A DNA stretch of 64,000 nucleotides from Vibrio coralliirubri (GTDB taxonomy: Bacteria; Pseudomonadota; Gammaproteobacteria; Enterobacterales; Vibrionaceae): positions 124,001-188,000 of the forward strand of contig NZ_AP025471.1 of NCBI RefSeq assembly GCF_024347375.1, given 5' to 3'. The number at the start of each line of letters is the position of its first letter. Position 1 is the first letter of the stretch. Of this stretch, positions 1-9,315 are shown one piece after another. The translations under genes were made by a program, and so were the position numbers. The notes beneath the pieces are model-generated. The model saw only the letters and a program-made list of their open reading frames with translations. It was not told the origin of the DNA and searched no databases.

Positions 1-1490
1 GCAGCAACAATCTGTTTGTTGGTCAGGTTGACAGTTCGATGGCGTTTAGTGACAAAGTCAGCGGTCGTATCAACGTGGAAAGTCGACAATCGGATTCTTA
101 TGTAGACCACGTCAACTCGAATGACTTCTTTATCGCACCCACCATTCGTGTATTACCAGCGGATGGTCACACGATTGATCTCGATGTCGAATATGCTCAC
201 CAGGAGTTGGTGCCATATCGTGGTGTTCCATCAAAGAATGGTAAGCCTGTCGACGTCTCTGAAAGCACGTTTTATGGTGGCACCAACGACTATCAAGAGT
301 CAGACAGCATTCGTGTTGGCGTTAATTATGAATGGCTTTTGAATAGTGAATGGGCATGGACAAACCGCGCAGCATATAACCATATCGAACTTGAGCAAAA
401 GGGTACACGCCAAGGAACGGTAACTGGGAATGAAGTATCTCAGACGGTAAATAACTTCGGTTACGACCCTCGTACCACAACCACAATTCAATCTGAGCTA
501 GTTTGGGAGACCGATTCGAACCAAATGATGATCGGTGCGGATTACAATCAGATCAATATCGACTTAACGCTCGCAAGCGATAAAACCTTACCTTCGAAAG
601 ATATCTATAACCCAGTAGCAGGCCCAACACCTGATCCGGGCTTCAAACCTTTCCGTGATAACACGACAACGACGACAGGTGTCTACATTCAAGACGTTTA
701 CACCTTTGGTGATCTTTCAGTGATCGGCAATGTGCGTTACGACTCGATGGAGCTTGAACAGCAAAAAGCGGGCTCAGCAAAAGAGAATCTAGACGATGAC
801 AAATTGAGCTACCGTGGTGGCTTGGTCTACCGAATCAACAACGATATGTCAGTGTACGCAAGCTTAGCTCGTTCATGGCAATTGCCTTACTCAGGTATCT
901 ACATCAACCCTAAATTAGCAGAATTCTTCCACACCGATCTAAAAGAAATTGGCGCAAAAGCTTACCTATTAGATAACGCTTTGATGCTGAATGCCGCGGT
1001 CTTCCAAATCGATCAAGAACAACCTGAAACCAATATAGACGGAGACGTTGTTAACAAGATCGAGGCTCGTCACCAAGGTATTGAATTAGAAGCTCGCGGT
1101 CAGTTTACCGAGCAGTGGGACATTTCGGTGGGCTATAGCTACCTCGATGCAGAAAACAAAGAGACAGGCAAAAAGCCGAACGATGTGTCTGATCATCTGT
1201 TCTCTCTTTGGAGCACTTACCAGTTAGATGACAACTGGCGTTTGGGGGGTGGCGTGAAATACGTAGGTGACCGTTACGCGGGTAATGATGAAGCTGTAGC
1301 GTTGGGTGATTACACCACGGTTGACTTGATGGCAGCGTACACCACGGGTCGTCACAAAGTTCAAGCGAATGCTTACAACGTGCTTAATGAGAAATACATT
1401 CTGGGTGCAACCAACGGCACGTCTGGTACTAACCAGATCGGTTACGGAGCGCCAGCCGAATTCATGCTCAGCTACGGCTATCAGTTTTAA
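1..1490 (+). CDS. TonB-dependent siderophore receptor, C-terminal part (5' end outside window)
   Basis: The reading frame is open from base 3 with no start, so the gene begins before the window. About 495 residues are visible. They are rich in alternating aromatic and polar beta strands and end in SYGYQF, the aromatic C-terminus of an outer-membrane barrel. Sequence such as the SWQLPYSGIYINPKLAEFF stretch and the final segment with NVLNEKY fits the barrel of FhuA/FpvA-type receptors, which take up ferric hydroxamate or related siderophores with TonB energy. The plug domain is not visible, so the ligand cannot be told. It is followed by a fecA-type receptor gene 183 bp downstream on the same strand, suggesting an iron-uptake cluster. 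The family call is strong, the substrate is not known. Confidence 0.85.
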   Translation, partial: SNNLFVGQVDSSMAFSDKVSGRINVESRQSDSYVDHVNSNDFFIAPTIRVLPADGHTIDLDVEYAHQELVPYRGVPSKNGKPVDVSESTFYGGTNDYQESDSIRVGVNYEWLLNSEWAWTNRAAYNHIELEQKGTRQGTVTGNEVSQTVNNFGYDPRTTTTIQSELVWETDSNQMMIGADYNQINIDLTLASDKTLPSKDIYNPVAGPTPDPGFKPFRDNTTTTTGVYIQDVYTFGDLSVIGNVRYDSMELEQQKAGSAKENLDDDKLSYRGGLVYRINNDMSVYASLARSWQLPYSGIYINPKLAEFFHTDLKEIGAKAYLLDNALMLNAAVFQIDQEQPETNIDGDVVNKIEARHQGIELEARGQFTEQWDISVGYSYLDAENKETGKKPNDVSDHLFSLWSTYQLDDNWRLGGGVKYVGDRYAGNDEAVALGDYTTVDLMAAYTTGRHKVQANAYNVLNEKYILGATNGTSGTNQIGYGAPAEFMLSYGYQF

Positions 1491-1673
1491 AAGCTAATTC
1501 AGTTCTAGAGTTCGTTCATTTCTAAGAGCTCTTTCTACTCTAAAGACGATTGATTTGTTCACTACAAATGAGTGAACAGTTGGCTTCATTTTGAGGCCGT
1601 TTAGCCCATAGGATTAAAGCGCCGAATCGTAAACACGGTCTTTGATCCTAACTTGCCTATTTAGGAGATTTTC

Positions 1674-3803
1674 ATGCCTTACCAGAATTTGGATGGTAAA
1701 CCCTGTACTCAATCACATCAAAAGTTGCGTCTAAGTGCCCTTGCGATGGCCATCGCTTCAGTGACTTCCATGGGCGCATTTGCCGCGTCTGATCCTCAAA
1801 CGACAACAATGGAAACGGTTGTCGTGACGGGCAGTTTGATCGGTAATTCAGAGCTTGAGGATGTGAAAGAATATCCGGGAGCTCGTACCGTCCTGACTAA
1901 TGATCAAATTAAAAAGACCGCAGCACTCTCGATTGATTCGGCATTTCAAAGCGTGCCGGGCATTAAGGTTCAAGACGAAACGGGCACCGGTGTTTTGCCT
2001 AACATCTCAGTGCGTGGTTTGAAAGCGAGTCGCAGTGGCCACGCTCAATTCCTCATGGATGGTGTTCCGCTGACACTGGCACCGTATGGTCACACAGGAC
2101 AATCAATTTTCCCTGCAACGCTGTCGATGCTTGATCGTATTGATATTGTGCGAGGCGGTGCGGCGGTTCAGTACGGACCAAACAACGTCGGTGGTGTGAT
2201 CAACTTGGTGACCAAGCCTATTCCACAGGAGTGGCAAACGGAAATCAGTAATCGCTTTACTGTATTCGAGGATGGCGATACGCCGCTCAACGACTTTTAC
2301 CTGCGAACGGGTGGTTGGTTAACCGATACGCTGGCACTTCAAGTCGAGGGGAACTTCTTAAAAGGTGAAAGCTTCCGTGAGCACTCCGACACAGATGTCA
2401 AAAACTTCCAGGCGAAGTTGCAGTGGTTACTGAGTGATACTCAAGAGCTACAAGCTTTCGTGCAGCGTTATGATGCAGACACCCAAATGCCCGGTGCTTT
2501 ATCGCCGGATGATTATGGCAAAGATCGTACTCAGTCGAAGCGCCCATACGATGAATATCAAGGCACTTCAACGCGTTGGAGCCTGAAGTATTTGCATGAT
2601 TTGAATCTTGCAGATAGCGCGGAATTAGAAATACTGACGTTTGGCCACCGTTCTGAGCGTTTCTTCCAATGGGGCTTTAATAGCGCTGGCGGTCACTGGG
2701 CGGACCCGGCATTACCATCAACCGACATTCGTACATCACCACGTGAATTTGCTGTTTATGGTGTTGAACCTAAACTCGCGATGTACTTTGACGGAAATAC
2801 CGTAACGCAAAACGTGATTGTGGGTGCGCGCTATGTTAACGAAGACATTGACTACAAGCTGACCCAAACACCAATTGCTGGTGGTGCTACAACAACCCCA
2901 CGTGATTGGCACTTAGATACTGACGCTTTTGCTGGTTACATCAGCAATGAAATCGGCCTGTTCAATGATGTACTGAAAGTTACGCCGGGTATTCGTTACG
3001 AATCGATTGATATGACGTTTGATGATCTGGGCACAGCACAGAGCACAGACAACAAAGTGACGGAGTGGCTGCCGGGCTTAACCGTGGCATACCATCTGAC
3101 TGAACAATGGGTTGGGTACAGTAATGCACAGAAATCTTTGCGTGCACCACAAATTGCTTACATCCGTGGTAAAGGTGAAGAGGGCAGTGAGCTAGCGTGG
3201 AACTACGAGTTGGGTGCCCGCTACAACCAAGATTCAACCAGCTTTAACATCGCACTTTACCGCATTGATTTTGAAGATCAGCTGCAATGGCAAAGTGCTA
3301 CCCAAACTTTCGATAACATTGGTAAAACCCTTCACCAAGGTGTTGAGCTCTCTGGTCGTTATATTCCTCAAGCGATGCAAGCTTTGAGCCTTGGCGCTGG
3401 TTATAACTACTTAGATGCAACGTTAGAGGAAGAGGGTGCAAACAAAGGTAATCAACTTCCTTATACGTCTAAACATCAATTTAGTTGGGATGCGACTTAC
3501 GCCTTCAGCAAGGTAGATACGACTTTATCTGGTTACTACTTTAGCGAATCTTATTCTGACAATGCGAATACAAGTGCCGAAGATGCAACGGGCGCGACAG
3601 GTAAAGTGCCTGCCTACATGGTCTGGAACTTTAACCTAGGTTCGGATTTGTATAAGGATGAAAACAGTAAGCTGCGCATGAACCTTGCGGTGAACAACTT
3701 GTTTGATGAGGACTATTATTTCCGCGGTATTGATACCAGCCCCGTTGGTCGTTATCCAGCCCCAGGACGTTCTTACACTTTGGACCTGAATTATCAGTTC
3801 TAA
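1674..3803 (+). CDS. fecA: TonB-dependent ferric dicitrate receptor
   Basis: A 709-residue outer-membrane receptor. A signal peptide ends near residue 37 (MGAFAA). It is followed by the TonB box METVVVTG near residues 46-53. The plug domain carries FLMDGVPLTLAPYGHTGQS and VRGGAAVQYGPNNVGGVINL, closely resembling the equivalent E. coli FecA segments (recalled, not aligned). The barrel ends in LNYQF. An AGGAG ribosome site lies 6-7 bp before the ATG. No N-terminal signalling domain of the FecR-contacting type is present before the TonB box, and no fecIR genes are seen, so regulation differs from E. coli, probably by Fur alone (inference). The fecBCDE transport genes follow, so the receptor feeds that ABC system. 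Confidence 0.85.
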   Translation: MPYQNLDGKPCTQSHQKLRLSALAMAIASVTSMGAFAASDPQTTTMETVVVTGSLIGNSELEDVKEYPGARTVLTNDQIKKTAALSIDSAFQSVPGIKVQDETGTGVLPNISVRGLKASRSGHAQFLMDGVPLTLAPYGHTGQSIFPATLSMLDRIDIVRGGAAVQYGPNNVGGVINLVTKPIPQEWQTEISNRFTVFEDGDTPLNDFYLRTGGWLTDTLALQVEGNFLKGESFREHSDTDVKNFQAKLQWLLSDTQELQAFVQRYDADTQMPGALSPDDYGKDRTQSKRPYDEYQGTSTRWSLKYLHDLNLADSAELEILTFGHRSERFFQWGFNSAGGHWADPALPSTDIRTSPREFAVYGVEPKLAMYFDGNTVTQNVIVGARYVNEDIDYKLTQTPIAGGATTTPRDWHLDTDAFAGYISNEIGLFNDVLKVTPGIRYESIDMTFDDLGTAQSTDNKVTEWLPGLTVAYHLTEQWVGYSNAQKSLRAPQIAYIRGKGEEGSELAWNYELGARYNQDSTSFNIALYRIDFEDQLQWQSATQTFDNIGKTLHQGVELSGRYIPQAMQALSLGAGYNYLDATLEEEGANKGNQLPYTSKHQFSWDATYAFSKVDTTLSGYYFSESYSDNANTSAEDATGATGKVPAYMVWNFNLGSDLYKDENSKLRMNLAVNNLFDEDYYFRGIDTSPVGRYPAPGRSYTLDLNYQF

Positions 3804-3832
3804 TACGTAATTTATTGAAAGTAATAACGAAT

Positions 3833-3861
3833 AAAAGTCGCCAATACTCTTGGCGGCTTTC
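3833..3861 (+). terminator. stem-loop between fecA and fecB
   Basis: AAAGTCGCCAA pairs with TTGGCGGCTTT (one mismatch) around a TACTC loop, in the 87-bp gap between fecA and fecB. The T run is short, so it is likely a partial terminator or mRNA-stabilising element that lowers fecBCDE relative to fecA, as described for the E. coli fec operon. Confidence 0.55.
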
Positions 3862-3890
3862 ACGGTTCTAGCGTTTAAGGAAAATTAAAT

Positions 3891-4868
3891 ATGGAAAACA
3901 GCTCTCGCCTTTTGTTTTCGAATCAATTTCAGCTGTCGAACGGACTGCTGTCATTTAATAGGCCGTTTTTATTCAGCAGGATAGCGGTAACCTTAGTTTT
4001 GCTGGTTTTAAGCTTGTTCTCATTCTCCAGTTCAGCACAACCGAGGGTCATACAAGATGAGCAAGGTCAGTTTGAGATAGCGACTACCCCGCAACGTATT
4101 GTGGTGTTGGAGTTCTCATTTGCAGATGCGTTAGCTGCGGTGGGTGTTTCTCCTGTTGGTGTTGCTGATGACAATGATGCTTCGCGATTGATTCCGGCGG
4201 TGCGTGAATTGGTTCAACCATGGGAATCGGTTGGCATGCGTTCTCAGCCTAGCCTAGAAGCCATTGCGGTATTAAAGCCCGACCTGATCATTGCTGATGC
4301 AGAGCGTCATCGTACTGTCTATCAAGATCTACAACGCATCGCACCAACTCTGCTGCTGAAAAGCCGCGGCGAGACGTATCAAGAGAATTTGGAGTCTGCA
4401 CTCAAGATTGGCATCGCTCTCGACAAGCAATCGTCAATGGAACAACGTATTCAACAACATCAACACGCCATGGCCGAATTCAAAAGTCATTTCTCGCTCA
4501 AACAAACCGTCCAGTTCGCTGTCGTGTCGGATAAAGGTATGTGGTTACATAGCCCAGTGTCTTACGCAGGAGGCGTGTTGACCGCATTAGGCATTGCTAG
4601 CCCTATTGTGAAACCAACAGAGAAGGCATATTTACCAACCAGCTTTGAGTTGTTGTTGAAAACCAATCCGGATTGGTTGCTCCTTGGCGCTTACTCTCAT
4701 CCAAATATTGTTGATGATTGGCAGAAAAATCCGCTATTCAATGTACTAACCTCTGCTAAAAATCAGCAAGTTGTAGAAGTGTCACCGGCACTTTGGTCAT
4801 TGAATCGAGGCATGTTAGCGGCAGAACAAATGGCGAAAAATTTTGAGCAGATCTTGGACCGATCATGA
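3891..4868 (+). CDS. fecB: periplasmic ferric citrate-binding protein
   Basis: A 325-residue class III substrate-binding protein. A long basic N-region (about 28 residues) precedes the hydrophobic signal core at roughly 31-47, ending in SSSA. The mature part begins with [20 protein letters not shown], the typical start of iron-siderophore binding proteins, and contains [20 protein letters not shown], a hallmark of the family. AAGGA lies before the ATG at 3891, supporting this start despite the unusually long leader. The gene overlaps the next by four bases (ATGA). With the permeases and ATPase downstream it forms the FecBCDE importer that takes up iron delivered by FecA. Confidence 0.85.
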   Translation: MENSSRLLFSNQFQLSNGLLSFNRPFLFSRIAVTLVLLVLSLFSFSSSAQPRVIQDEQGQFEIATTPQRIVVLEFSFADALAAVGVSPVGVADDNDASRLIPAVRELVQPWESVGMRSQPSLEAIAVLKPDLIIADAERHRTVYQDLQRIAPTLLLKSRGETYQENLESALKIGIALDKQSSMEQRIQQHQHAMAEFKSHFSLKQTVQFAVVSDKGMWLHSPVSYAGGVLTALGIASPIVKPTEKAYLPTSFELLLKTNPDWLLLGAYSHPNIVDDWQKNPLFNVLTSAKNQQVVEVSPALWSLNRGMLAAEQMAKNFEQILDRS

Positions 4869-5899
4869 GTACGATGTCGTTCTCTAAAAGTAAGCGATTC
4901 TGGCCAATACTGTCGTGGCGAGTCACGTTATTTACGGCATTCGTGTCGTGTTTGGCACTGTCTGGTTACGCGGCCTCTATGACTGGGTGGTCTAATTTCT
5001 CATTAACATTGAGTGACTTGATTCACTACTGGTTTGCGTTTGATGAAAGCAACATGACTCATCAAATATTGGCGACATTAAGAGCCCCAAGAGCTGATGC
5101 GGGGCTATTGATTGGTGCGAGTTTGGCCGTCGCTGGGTTATTGATGCAGGGATTAACGCGTAATCCACTCGCGTCTCCGTCGATTCTTGGCATTAACGCT
5201 GGCGCAGCCTGTTTTATGGCGTTAGCTGCGATAGGTATACCCGTGATCAGTGAGCTAAACCCAATCCTTAACGCGGTTCTTGGTGCATTGCTGAGCGGCG
5301 GTGCTGTGATGCTTCTAGGCGGTTTTTTCTCTGCACGTTCTCATCCGTTACGTTTGGTTCTCGCGGGTATCGCCATTACGGCGTTATTGCTTGGGCTGAC
5401 ACGAGCGGCGCTGATTCTTGCTGACGATATGGCTTATAGCGTCTTGCATTGGCTTACTGGCTCACTGTCTAGTGTGGATGATGATCAATGGCAACAGCTT
5501 TGGCCGCCTGTAGTGATTGGTTTGGTGTTGGCAATGAGCCTTGCTCGCAACCTCAACTTGTTGGCACTTGGCGAAGAAGTTGCAGTGGGGTTGGGCAGTA
5601 ATATCAGGTTTACTCGCTTCGTGAGTGGACTGACGATAGTGTTGCTTGCCGGAGCAAGTGTCGCTATCGCAGGGCCAATTGGCTTTGTTGGATTGTTAGT
5701 GCCTCATTTGGTTCGACCTATGGTTGGGCACAATTATCATTTACTGATTCCTATTTCAGCATTGGCAGGCGCAGCATTAGTATCTTGGTCAGATGCGTTG
5801 TCGCGAGCGATTGCTTTCCCGACTGAAACACCCGTTGGTGTTATTACTGCTTTGCTCGGAACACCTTGTTTTATTTTGATTGCGACGAGGAGATCTTAA
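4865..5899 (+). CDS. fecC: ferric citrate ABC transporter permease
   Basis: A 344-residue inner-membrane permease of the FecCD family with about nine to ten hydrophobic segments. It contains [19 protein letters not shown], the family's conserved block, and [19 protein letters not shown], the cytoplasmic loop that contacts the ATPase. Start and stop are shared with its neighbours: ATGA with fecB, TAATG with fecD, so translation is probably coupled. It pairs with FecD to form the membrane channel for ferric citrate. Confidence 0.87.
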   Translation: MSTMSFSKSKRFWPILSWRVTLFTAFVSCLALSGYAASMTGWSNFSLTLSDLIHYWFAFDESNMTHQILATLRAPRADAGLLIGASLAVAGLLMQGLTRNPLASPSILGINAGAACFMALAAIGIPVISELNPILNAVLGALLSGGAVMLLGGFFSARSHPLRLVLAGIAITALLLGLTRAALILADDMAYSVLHWLTGSLSSVDDDQWQQLWPPVVIGLVLAMSLARNLNLLALGEEVAVGLGSNIRFTRFVSGLTIVLLAGASVAIAGPIGFVGLLVPHLVRPMVGHNYHLLIPISALAGAALVSWSDALSRAIAFPTETPVGVITALLGTPCFILIATRRS

Positions 5900-6870
5900 T
5901 GCATCATCAAACTAAGATAGTTTTGTTATCTGGGATTCTCATATTAGTGGCATCCGCAGGTTTGTTTGTCGGTGCAGCTTCGCTTTCTGTTTCTCAAGTC
6001 ATCGAACATTTGGTCGCGTTTTCCAGTGACGACTTTGTTATCCATCAGTATCGGCTACCACGTATGTTGCTTGCGATAAGCGTGGGCGCAGGGTTAGGGC
6101 TTTCAGGGGTATTAGTGCAAGGCGTGATACGTAATCCGTTAGCATCGCCTGATCTTATGGGTATTAGCGCTGGGGCAGGACTTGCTGCGACAGCGAGTTT
6201 AGTCTGGTTTCCTAATACAACGGTCAGTGTGCTTCCTGTGGTGGCGATGTTGGGAGGGGTATTAGCTGCTGGACTGATTGCTGCATTGGCCTGGTGGTCA
6301 AGGCCAACACCCGCCAAATTGGCGCTGATTGGTATAGCGGTGAGTGCGTTTCTGGCCAGTTGTATCGACTTCTTGTTGGTCACCAACCCGATAGAGATCA
6401 ACACGGCCATGGTGTGGCTAACAGGCAGTCTTTGGGGCAGAAATTGGCAGCAAGTCCCGTTTATTTGGAGTGCACTGCTCTTGTTGTTACCCATCGCATT
6501 ATGGTTGGCGTGGCGATTAGATGTGATGGGGCTTGGTGAGGAAAGTGCAACCACATTGGGCACTAAGCCAAAACAGATTCAAGCTCTCGCTTTATTGGCC
6601 GCTGTATTGCTTGCCAGTGTTAGCGTTTCTGTTGCTGGAACGATCAGTTTTGTGGGTTTATTGGCACCTCACTTAGCACGCTTGTTGTTTGGACATAATC
6701 ATAAATTGTTAATCCCAGCATCTGCACTGGTAGGGGCAATTCTGGTTACCGGCGCTGATGGGTTGGCCAGAGGTCTACAACCACCTATTGAATTGCCAGC
6801 AGGCGTTCTCACGTCTGTGATTGGCGCGCCATATTTCATCTTTCTTCTCTATCGCTATCGAGGTTGGTAA
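5899..6870 (+). CDS. fecD: ferric citrate ABC transporter permease
   Basis: A 323-residue FecCD-family permease, paralogous to the gene before it. It has the GVLVQGVIRNPLASPDLMG block and GTISFVGLLAPHLARLLFG, the ATPase-contacting loop. I place the start at 5899 (ATGCATCATC) because AGGAG lies nine bases upstream and the ATG overlaps the fecC stop. A longer frame open from 5866 lies inside fecC and has no ribosome site. It is the second half of the FecCD channel. Confidence 0.87.
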   Translation: MHHQTKIVLLSGILILVASAGLFVGAASLSVSQVIEHLVAFSSDDFVIHQYRLPRMLLAISVGAGLGLSGVLVQGVIRNPLASPDLMGISAGAGLAATASLVWFPNTTVSVLPVVAMLGGVLAAGLIAALAWWSRPTPAKLALIGIAVSAFLASCIDFLLVTNPIEINTAMVWLTGSLWGRNWQQVPFIWSALLLLLPIALWLAWRLDVMGLGEESATTLGTKPKQIQALALLAAVLLASVSVSVAGTISFVGLLAPHLARLLFGHNHKLLIPASALVGAILVTGADGLARGLQPPIELPAGVLTSVIGAPYFIFLLYRYRGW

Positions 6871-6872
6871 CC

Positions 6873-7637
6873 ATGCTTAAAACGCAGAATCTTTCCGTCG
6901 CGTACGGCAAACAAACGATCATACCGAACCTGTCTGTTTCTATCCCTAAGGGAAAAATCACCGCATTGATAGGACCTAACGGGTGCGGTAAATCTACCTT
7001 GTTAAAGACGTTAGTCAGAATTAACAAGTCAGTGGCTGGAGAGGTGTTGTTTGAAGACAAACCGCTATCAAGCTATGGCGATAAAGCGCTCGCTCGTTCG
7101 TTGTCACTTCTTCCACAAATCTTGGTCAGCCCGGAAGGGATCACGGTCAGAAAATTAGTCGAATATGGCCGTTCGCCCTATGTCTCTCATTGGGGAAGGT
7201 TAGGGCTGGACGACCAAAGGATTGTCGAGCAAGCAATGCGAGATACAGGTGTCCTTGAGTTTGCTGATAAGCCTGTTGAGTCACTGTCTGGTGGCCAGCG
7301 TCAAAGAGCATGGATTGCAATGGTAATTGCACAAGATACGGACGTAGTGATGTTGGATGAACCGACCACATACCTTGATATGTCACACCAGGTAGAATTA
7401 ATGAACCTAATGCAACAGATGAATGCCAAAGGAAAAACGGTGGTTGTTGTGTTGCATGACCTGAACCAAGCCAGTCGTTATTGCGACCATTTAGTGGTTT
7501 TGGAAAAAGGGTGCTTAATCGCAGAGGGATCGCCTGATGAGGTGATGACCGAAACGATGCTCAGTAACGTATTTGATCTCAAAGCGAGCGTGTTTCGAGA
7601 CCCTATTTCAAACACACCAATGTGTGTCGCGATTTAG
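6873..7637 (+). CDS. fecE: ferric citrate ABC transporter ATP-binding protein
   Basis: A 254-residue ABC ATPase. Walker A is GPNGCGKST (34-42), the signature LSGGQ sits at 138-142 and Walker B VVMLDEP at 158-164, followed by an intact switch histidine in VVVVLHD. The ATG at 6873 is preferred; a TTG nine bases upstream is in frame but overlaps the fecD stop. It energises FecCD. It closes the operon, with a strong terminator about 45 bp downstream. Confidence 0.88.
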   Translation: MLKTQNLSVAYGKQTIIPNLSVSIPKGKITALIGPNGCGKSTLLKTLVRINKSVAGEVLFEDKPLSSYGDKALARSLSLLPQILVSPEGITVRKLVEYGRSPYVSHWGRLGLDDQRIVEQAMRDTGVLEFADKPVESLSGGQRQRAWIAMVIAQDTDVVMLDEPTTYLDMSHQVELMNLMQQMNAKGKTVVVVLHDLNQASRYCDHLVVLEKGCLIAEGSPDEVMTETMLSNVFDLKASVFRDPISNTPMCVAI

Positions 7638-7681
7638 GAGAATATACTGATTGTCATTTTCTTGAGATTGACTCAATCAAC

Positions 7682-7715
7682 AACGCCTTTCACAGAGCTG
7701 CGAAAGGCGTTTTTT
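7682..7715 (+). terminator. rho-independent terminator of the fec operon
   Basis: AACGCCTTTC pairs perfectly with GAAAGGCGTT around CACAGAGCTG-type loop bases, followed by a T run. It ends the fecA-E transcript just before the convergent gene at 7720. Confidence 0.85.
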
Positions 7716-7719
7716 AGTT

Positions 7720-8340
7720 TTACTTCACTTTAACTAGAGTGCTTGAATCTGTATGAGCAAATGCGCTGTCGTAGATCTCTAAGCCTGTTGTTTGAGAGTA
7801 CGTTAGCGTGTCGTCTGAAATGCTAATATTCATCGTGAAGCCCGTGGTGGTTGCGTTGTCCGTCATGTATTCAGACTCAGCGATGCCACGCTTAGACGCA
7901 ACTAACGTCATTGTATCGCCAGCAGGGCCTTCTGCGGTGACACATGTGGTGCGAGGTACACAGTAAGAATTGTAGACGATCTGATTTTTTTGATCGTAGA
8001 TGAAGTAGCCACGTTGATCGTGGAACTTAGAGTCGTCGGCTTTTCTGAATACTTCTTGCTTGTAGTACAGAGCAACCAGATATTGATCGCTGGCGTTGGT
8101 TGCATCTGCCGCAACCTCAAATGTCATCACTTCATAAAATGGTGTGACCGCGGGGCCACCTTTGCCCACTTCTGTGCCTTCTTGACCTGGAGAAATATCA
8201 ACGCCGCCAGTTTCGACTGATTTCCATGTGCCGACTAACTTTGCGAGTGGACCAAAATCCATACCATTGATTGTGCTGTGGTCGGCTACTGCTGGAGCCG
8301 AGATTGCTGCTGCGATACCAAGTGCTAATAATTTTTTCAC
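7720..8340 (-). CDS. secreted heme-binding beta-barrel (DUF1794/nitrobindin-like) protein
   Basis: A 206-residue protein with a clear signal peptide (MKKLLALGIAAAISAPAVA, cleaved near residue 19). The mature part has FGPLAKLVGTWKS, the GxW-type opening of the THAP4/nitrobindin-like heme-binding barrel family, then a series of beta strands (VYNSYCVPRTTCVT, TLTYSQTTGLEIYD). These proteins form small lipocalin-like barrels; some bind heme. It lies convergent to the fec operon, but nothing shows a functional link. The family assignment rests on pattern only, and the heme ligand was not traced. Confidence 0.6.
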   Translation of the reverse strand: MKKLLALGIAAAISAPAVADHSTINGMDFGPLAKLVGTWKSVETGGVDISPGQEGTEVGKGGPAVTPFYEVMTFEVAADATNASDQYLVALYYKQEVFRKADDSKFHDQRGYFIYDQKNQIVYNSYCVPRTTCVTAEGPAGDTMTLVASKRGIAESEYMTDNATTTGFTMNISISDDTLTYSQTTGLEIYDSAFAHTDSSTLVKVK

Positions 8341-8668
8341 TTTAACTTCCTTTTTATTAATTATCTGACCCCAATAAAAATAAGGTTATTGTGAAACCAG
8401 TTTATTAACCCAGATCAGTGTTGTTGGCTAATATGAAATCGAATTGTAACTTGATGTATCAGTCAATAAGGGGATATTAATGTGTGTGTATATTGAGCAA
8501 GAAGCAGGTGTTGGGTCGTCTAATCTCAGTGATAAATCTTGGGTTTGCTGACTCTTATGACTGAGTTCAGTCACATTGGAATAGGTCGTCTAAACTTAAA
8601 GCTTGTATCGCTGCAAATACGACAATTTGGGCTCTAAAGACGTTCTCGAAATAAATGCAAATTAGTGC
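8341..8668. other. non-coding gap upstream of the VOC gene
   Basis: No convincing gene. It contains the divergent start regions of the barrel-protein gene and of the VOC gene. I see nothing else definable until the promoter at 8669. Confidence 0.5.
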
Positions 8669-8699
8669 TTTACCTCAACTTAACTTGAGGTATTAGGAT
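8669..8699 (+). promoter_or_regulatory. SoxR-type operator in a 19-bp-spaced promoter
   Basis: The 18-bp near-palindrome CCTCAACTTAACTTGAGG (8673-8690) differs by one base from the E. coli soxS SoxR operator. It fills the spacer between TTTACC (8669-8674) and TAGGAT (8694-8699), which are 19 bp apart. That overlong spacing is the hallmark of MerR-family activated promoters. Predicted transcription starts near 8706 and reads into the VOC gene at 8739. Confidence 0.7.
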
Positions 8700-8738
8700 A
8701 TGCAACGTTGCTTACGAGAATACTTTAAGGAGAGAAGA

Positions 8739-9158
8739 ATGATCCAACTTGAACATGTGAATTTAGTGGTAAAAGATATCCCAGAAATGCTGGTTTTCTA
8801 TAAAGCGGCGTTCCCTCATTGGTATGTCCGTGATGAGGGAAAAGGGGAGTGGTCAGGTAAGCCACGTAACTGGCTGCATTTTGGCGACGAGTACCAATAC
8901 ATAGCAATAAGTGATCACGGTGAAGGTGAAAATAGAGATTTGGCAGGGCATTCTGTTGGCCTCGCGCACTTCGCTTATGTGACCAATAATATCGAAAGTG
9001 TCACTCAACGGCTTGTTGATGCGGGCTTCCCAATTGCCAAACCCGGTGCCGAAGAACCTTATCGAAAAAACGTCTACTTTGTGGATCCGGCAGGTTTTGA
9101 AATAGAGTTTGTTGAGTATTTGAGTGATGATCCCAAGTTACGAAATGCCACAAGTTAG
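8739..9158 (+). CDS. VOC family (glyoxalase/bleomycin-resistance fold) protein
   Basis: A 139-residue vicinal oxygen chelate protein. The start at 8739 is set by AAGGAGAG nine bases upstream; a longer in-frame ATG at 8700 would lie on the promoter. The repeat modules begin IQLEHVNLVVKDIPEMLVFY (1-21) and, in the second half, AHFAYVTNNIESVTQRLVDA. The ending KNVYFVDPAGFEIEFVEY matches the family's metal-ligand glutamate block. H5, a mid-chain histidine and the C-terminal glutamate are plausible metal ligands. The SoxR-type operator upstream points to a role against redox-cycling compounds or their products (inference). The exact substrate is unknown. Confidence 0.8.
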   Translation: MIQLEHVNLVVKDIPEMLVFYKAAFPHWYVRDEGKGEWSGKPRNWLHFGDEYQYIAISDHGEGENRDLAGHSVGLAHFAYVTNNIESVTQRLVDAGFPIAKPGAEEPYRKNVYFVDPAGFEIEFVEYLSDDPKLRNATS

Positions 9159-9224
9159 TTACGTAATACGCCGCTTTATTAAAGTTGGTTAGCGCCATGA
9201 AAACACGTTAGAGAACATTTATAG

Positions 9225-9262
9225 AAAAGGGCATTGTGGAATAATCCGCAATGCCCTTTTTC
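9225..9262. terminator. bidirectional terminator
   Basis: AAAAGGGCATTG(TGG) pairs with (CC)GCAATGCCCTTTT around AATAAT. Runs of A before and T after make it work in both directions, serving the VOC gene and the convergent DMT transporter gene. Confidence 0.8.
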
Positions 9263-9315
9263 GATCTATTTAATCGCTGATTGGCTAACTGATGTTGAGA
9301 TCTGTTAGCTGGTGT

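Noticed and set aside
6045..6563. 172-codon minus-strand frame inside fecD
   Set aside because: It is antisense to a clear permease gene and has the composition of a shadow frame.
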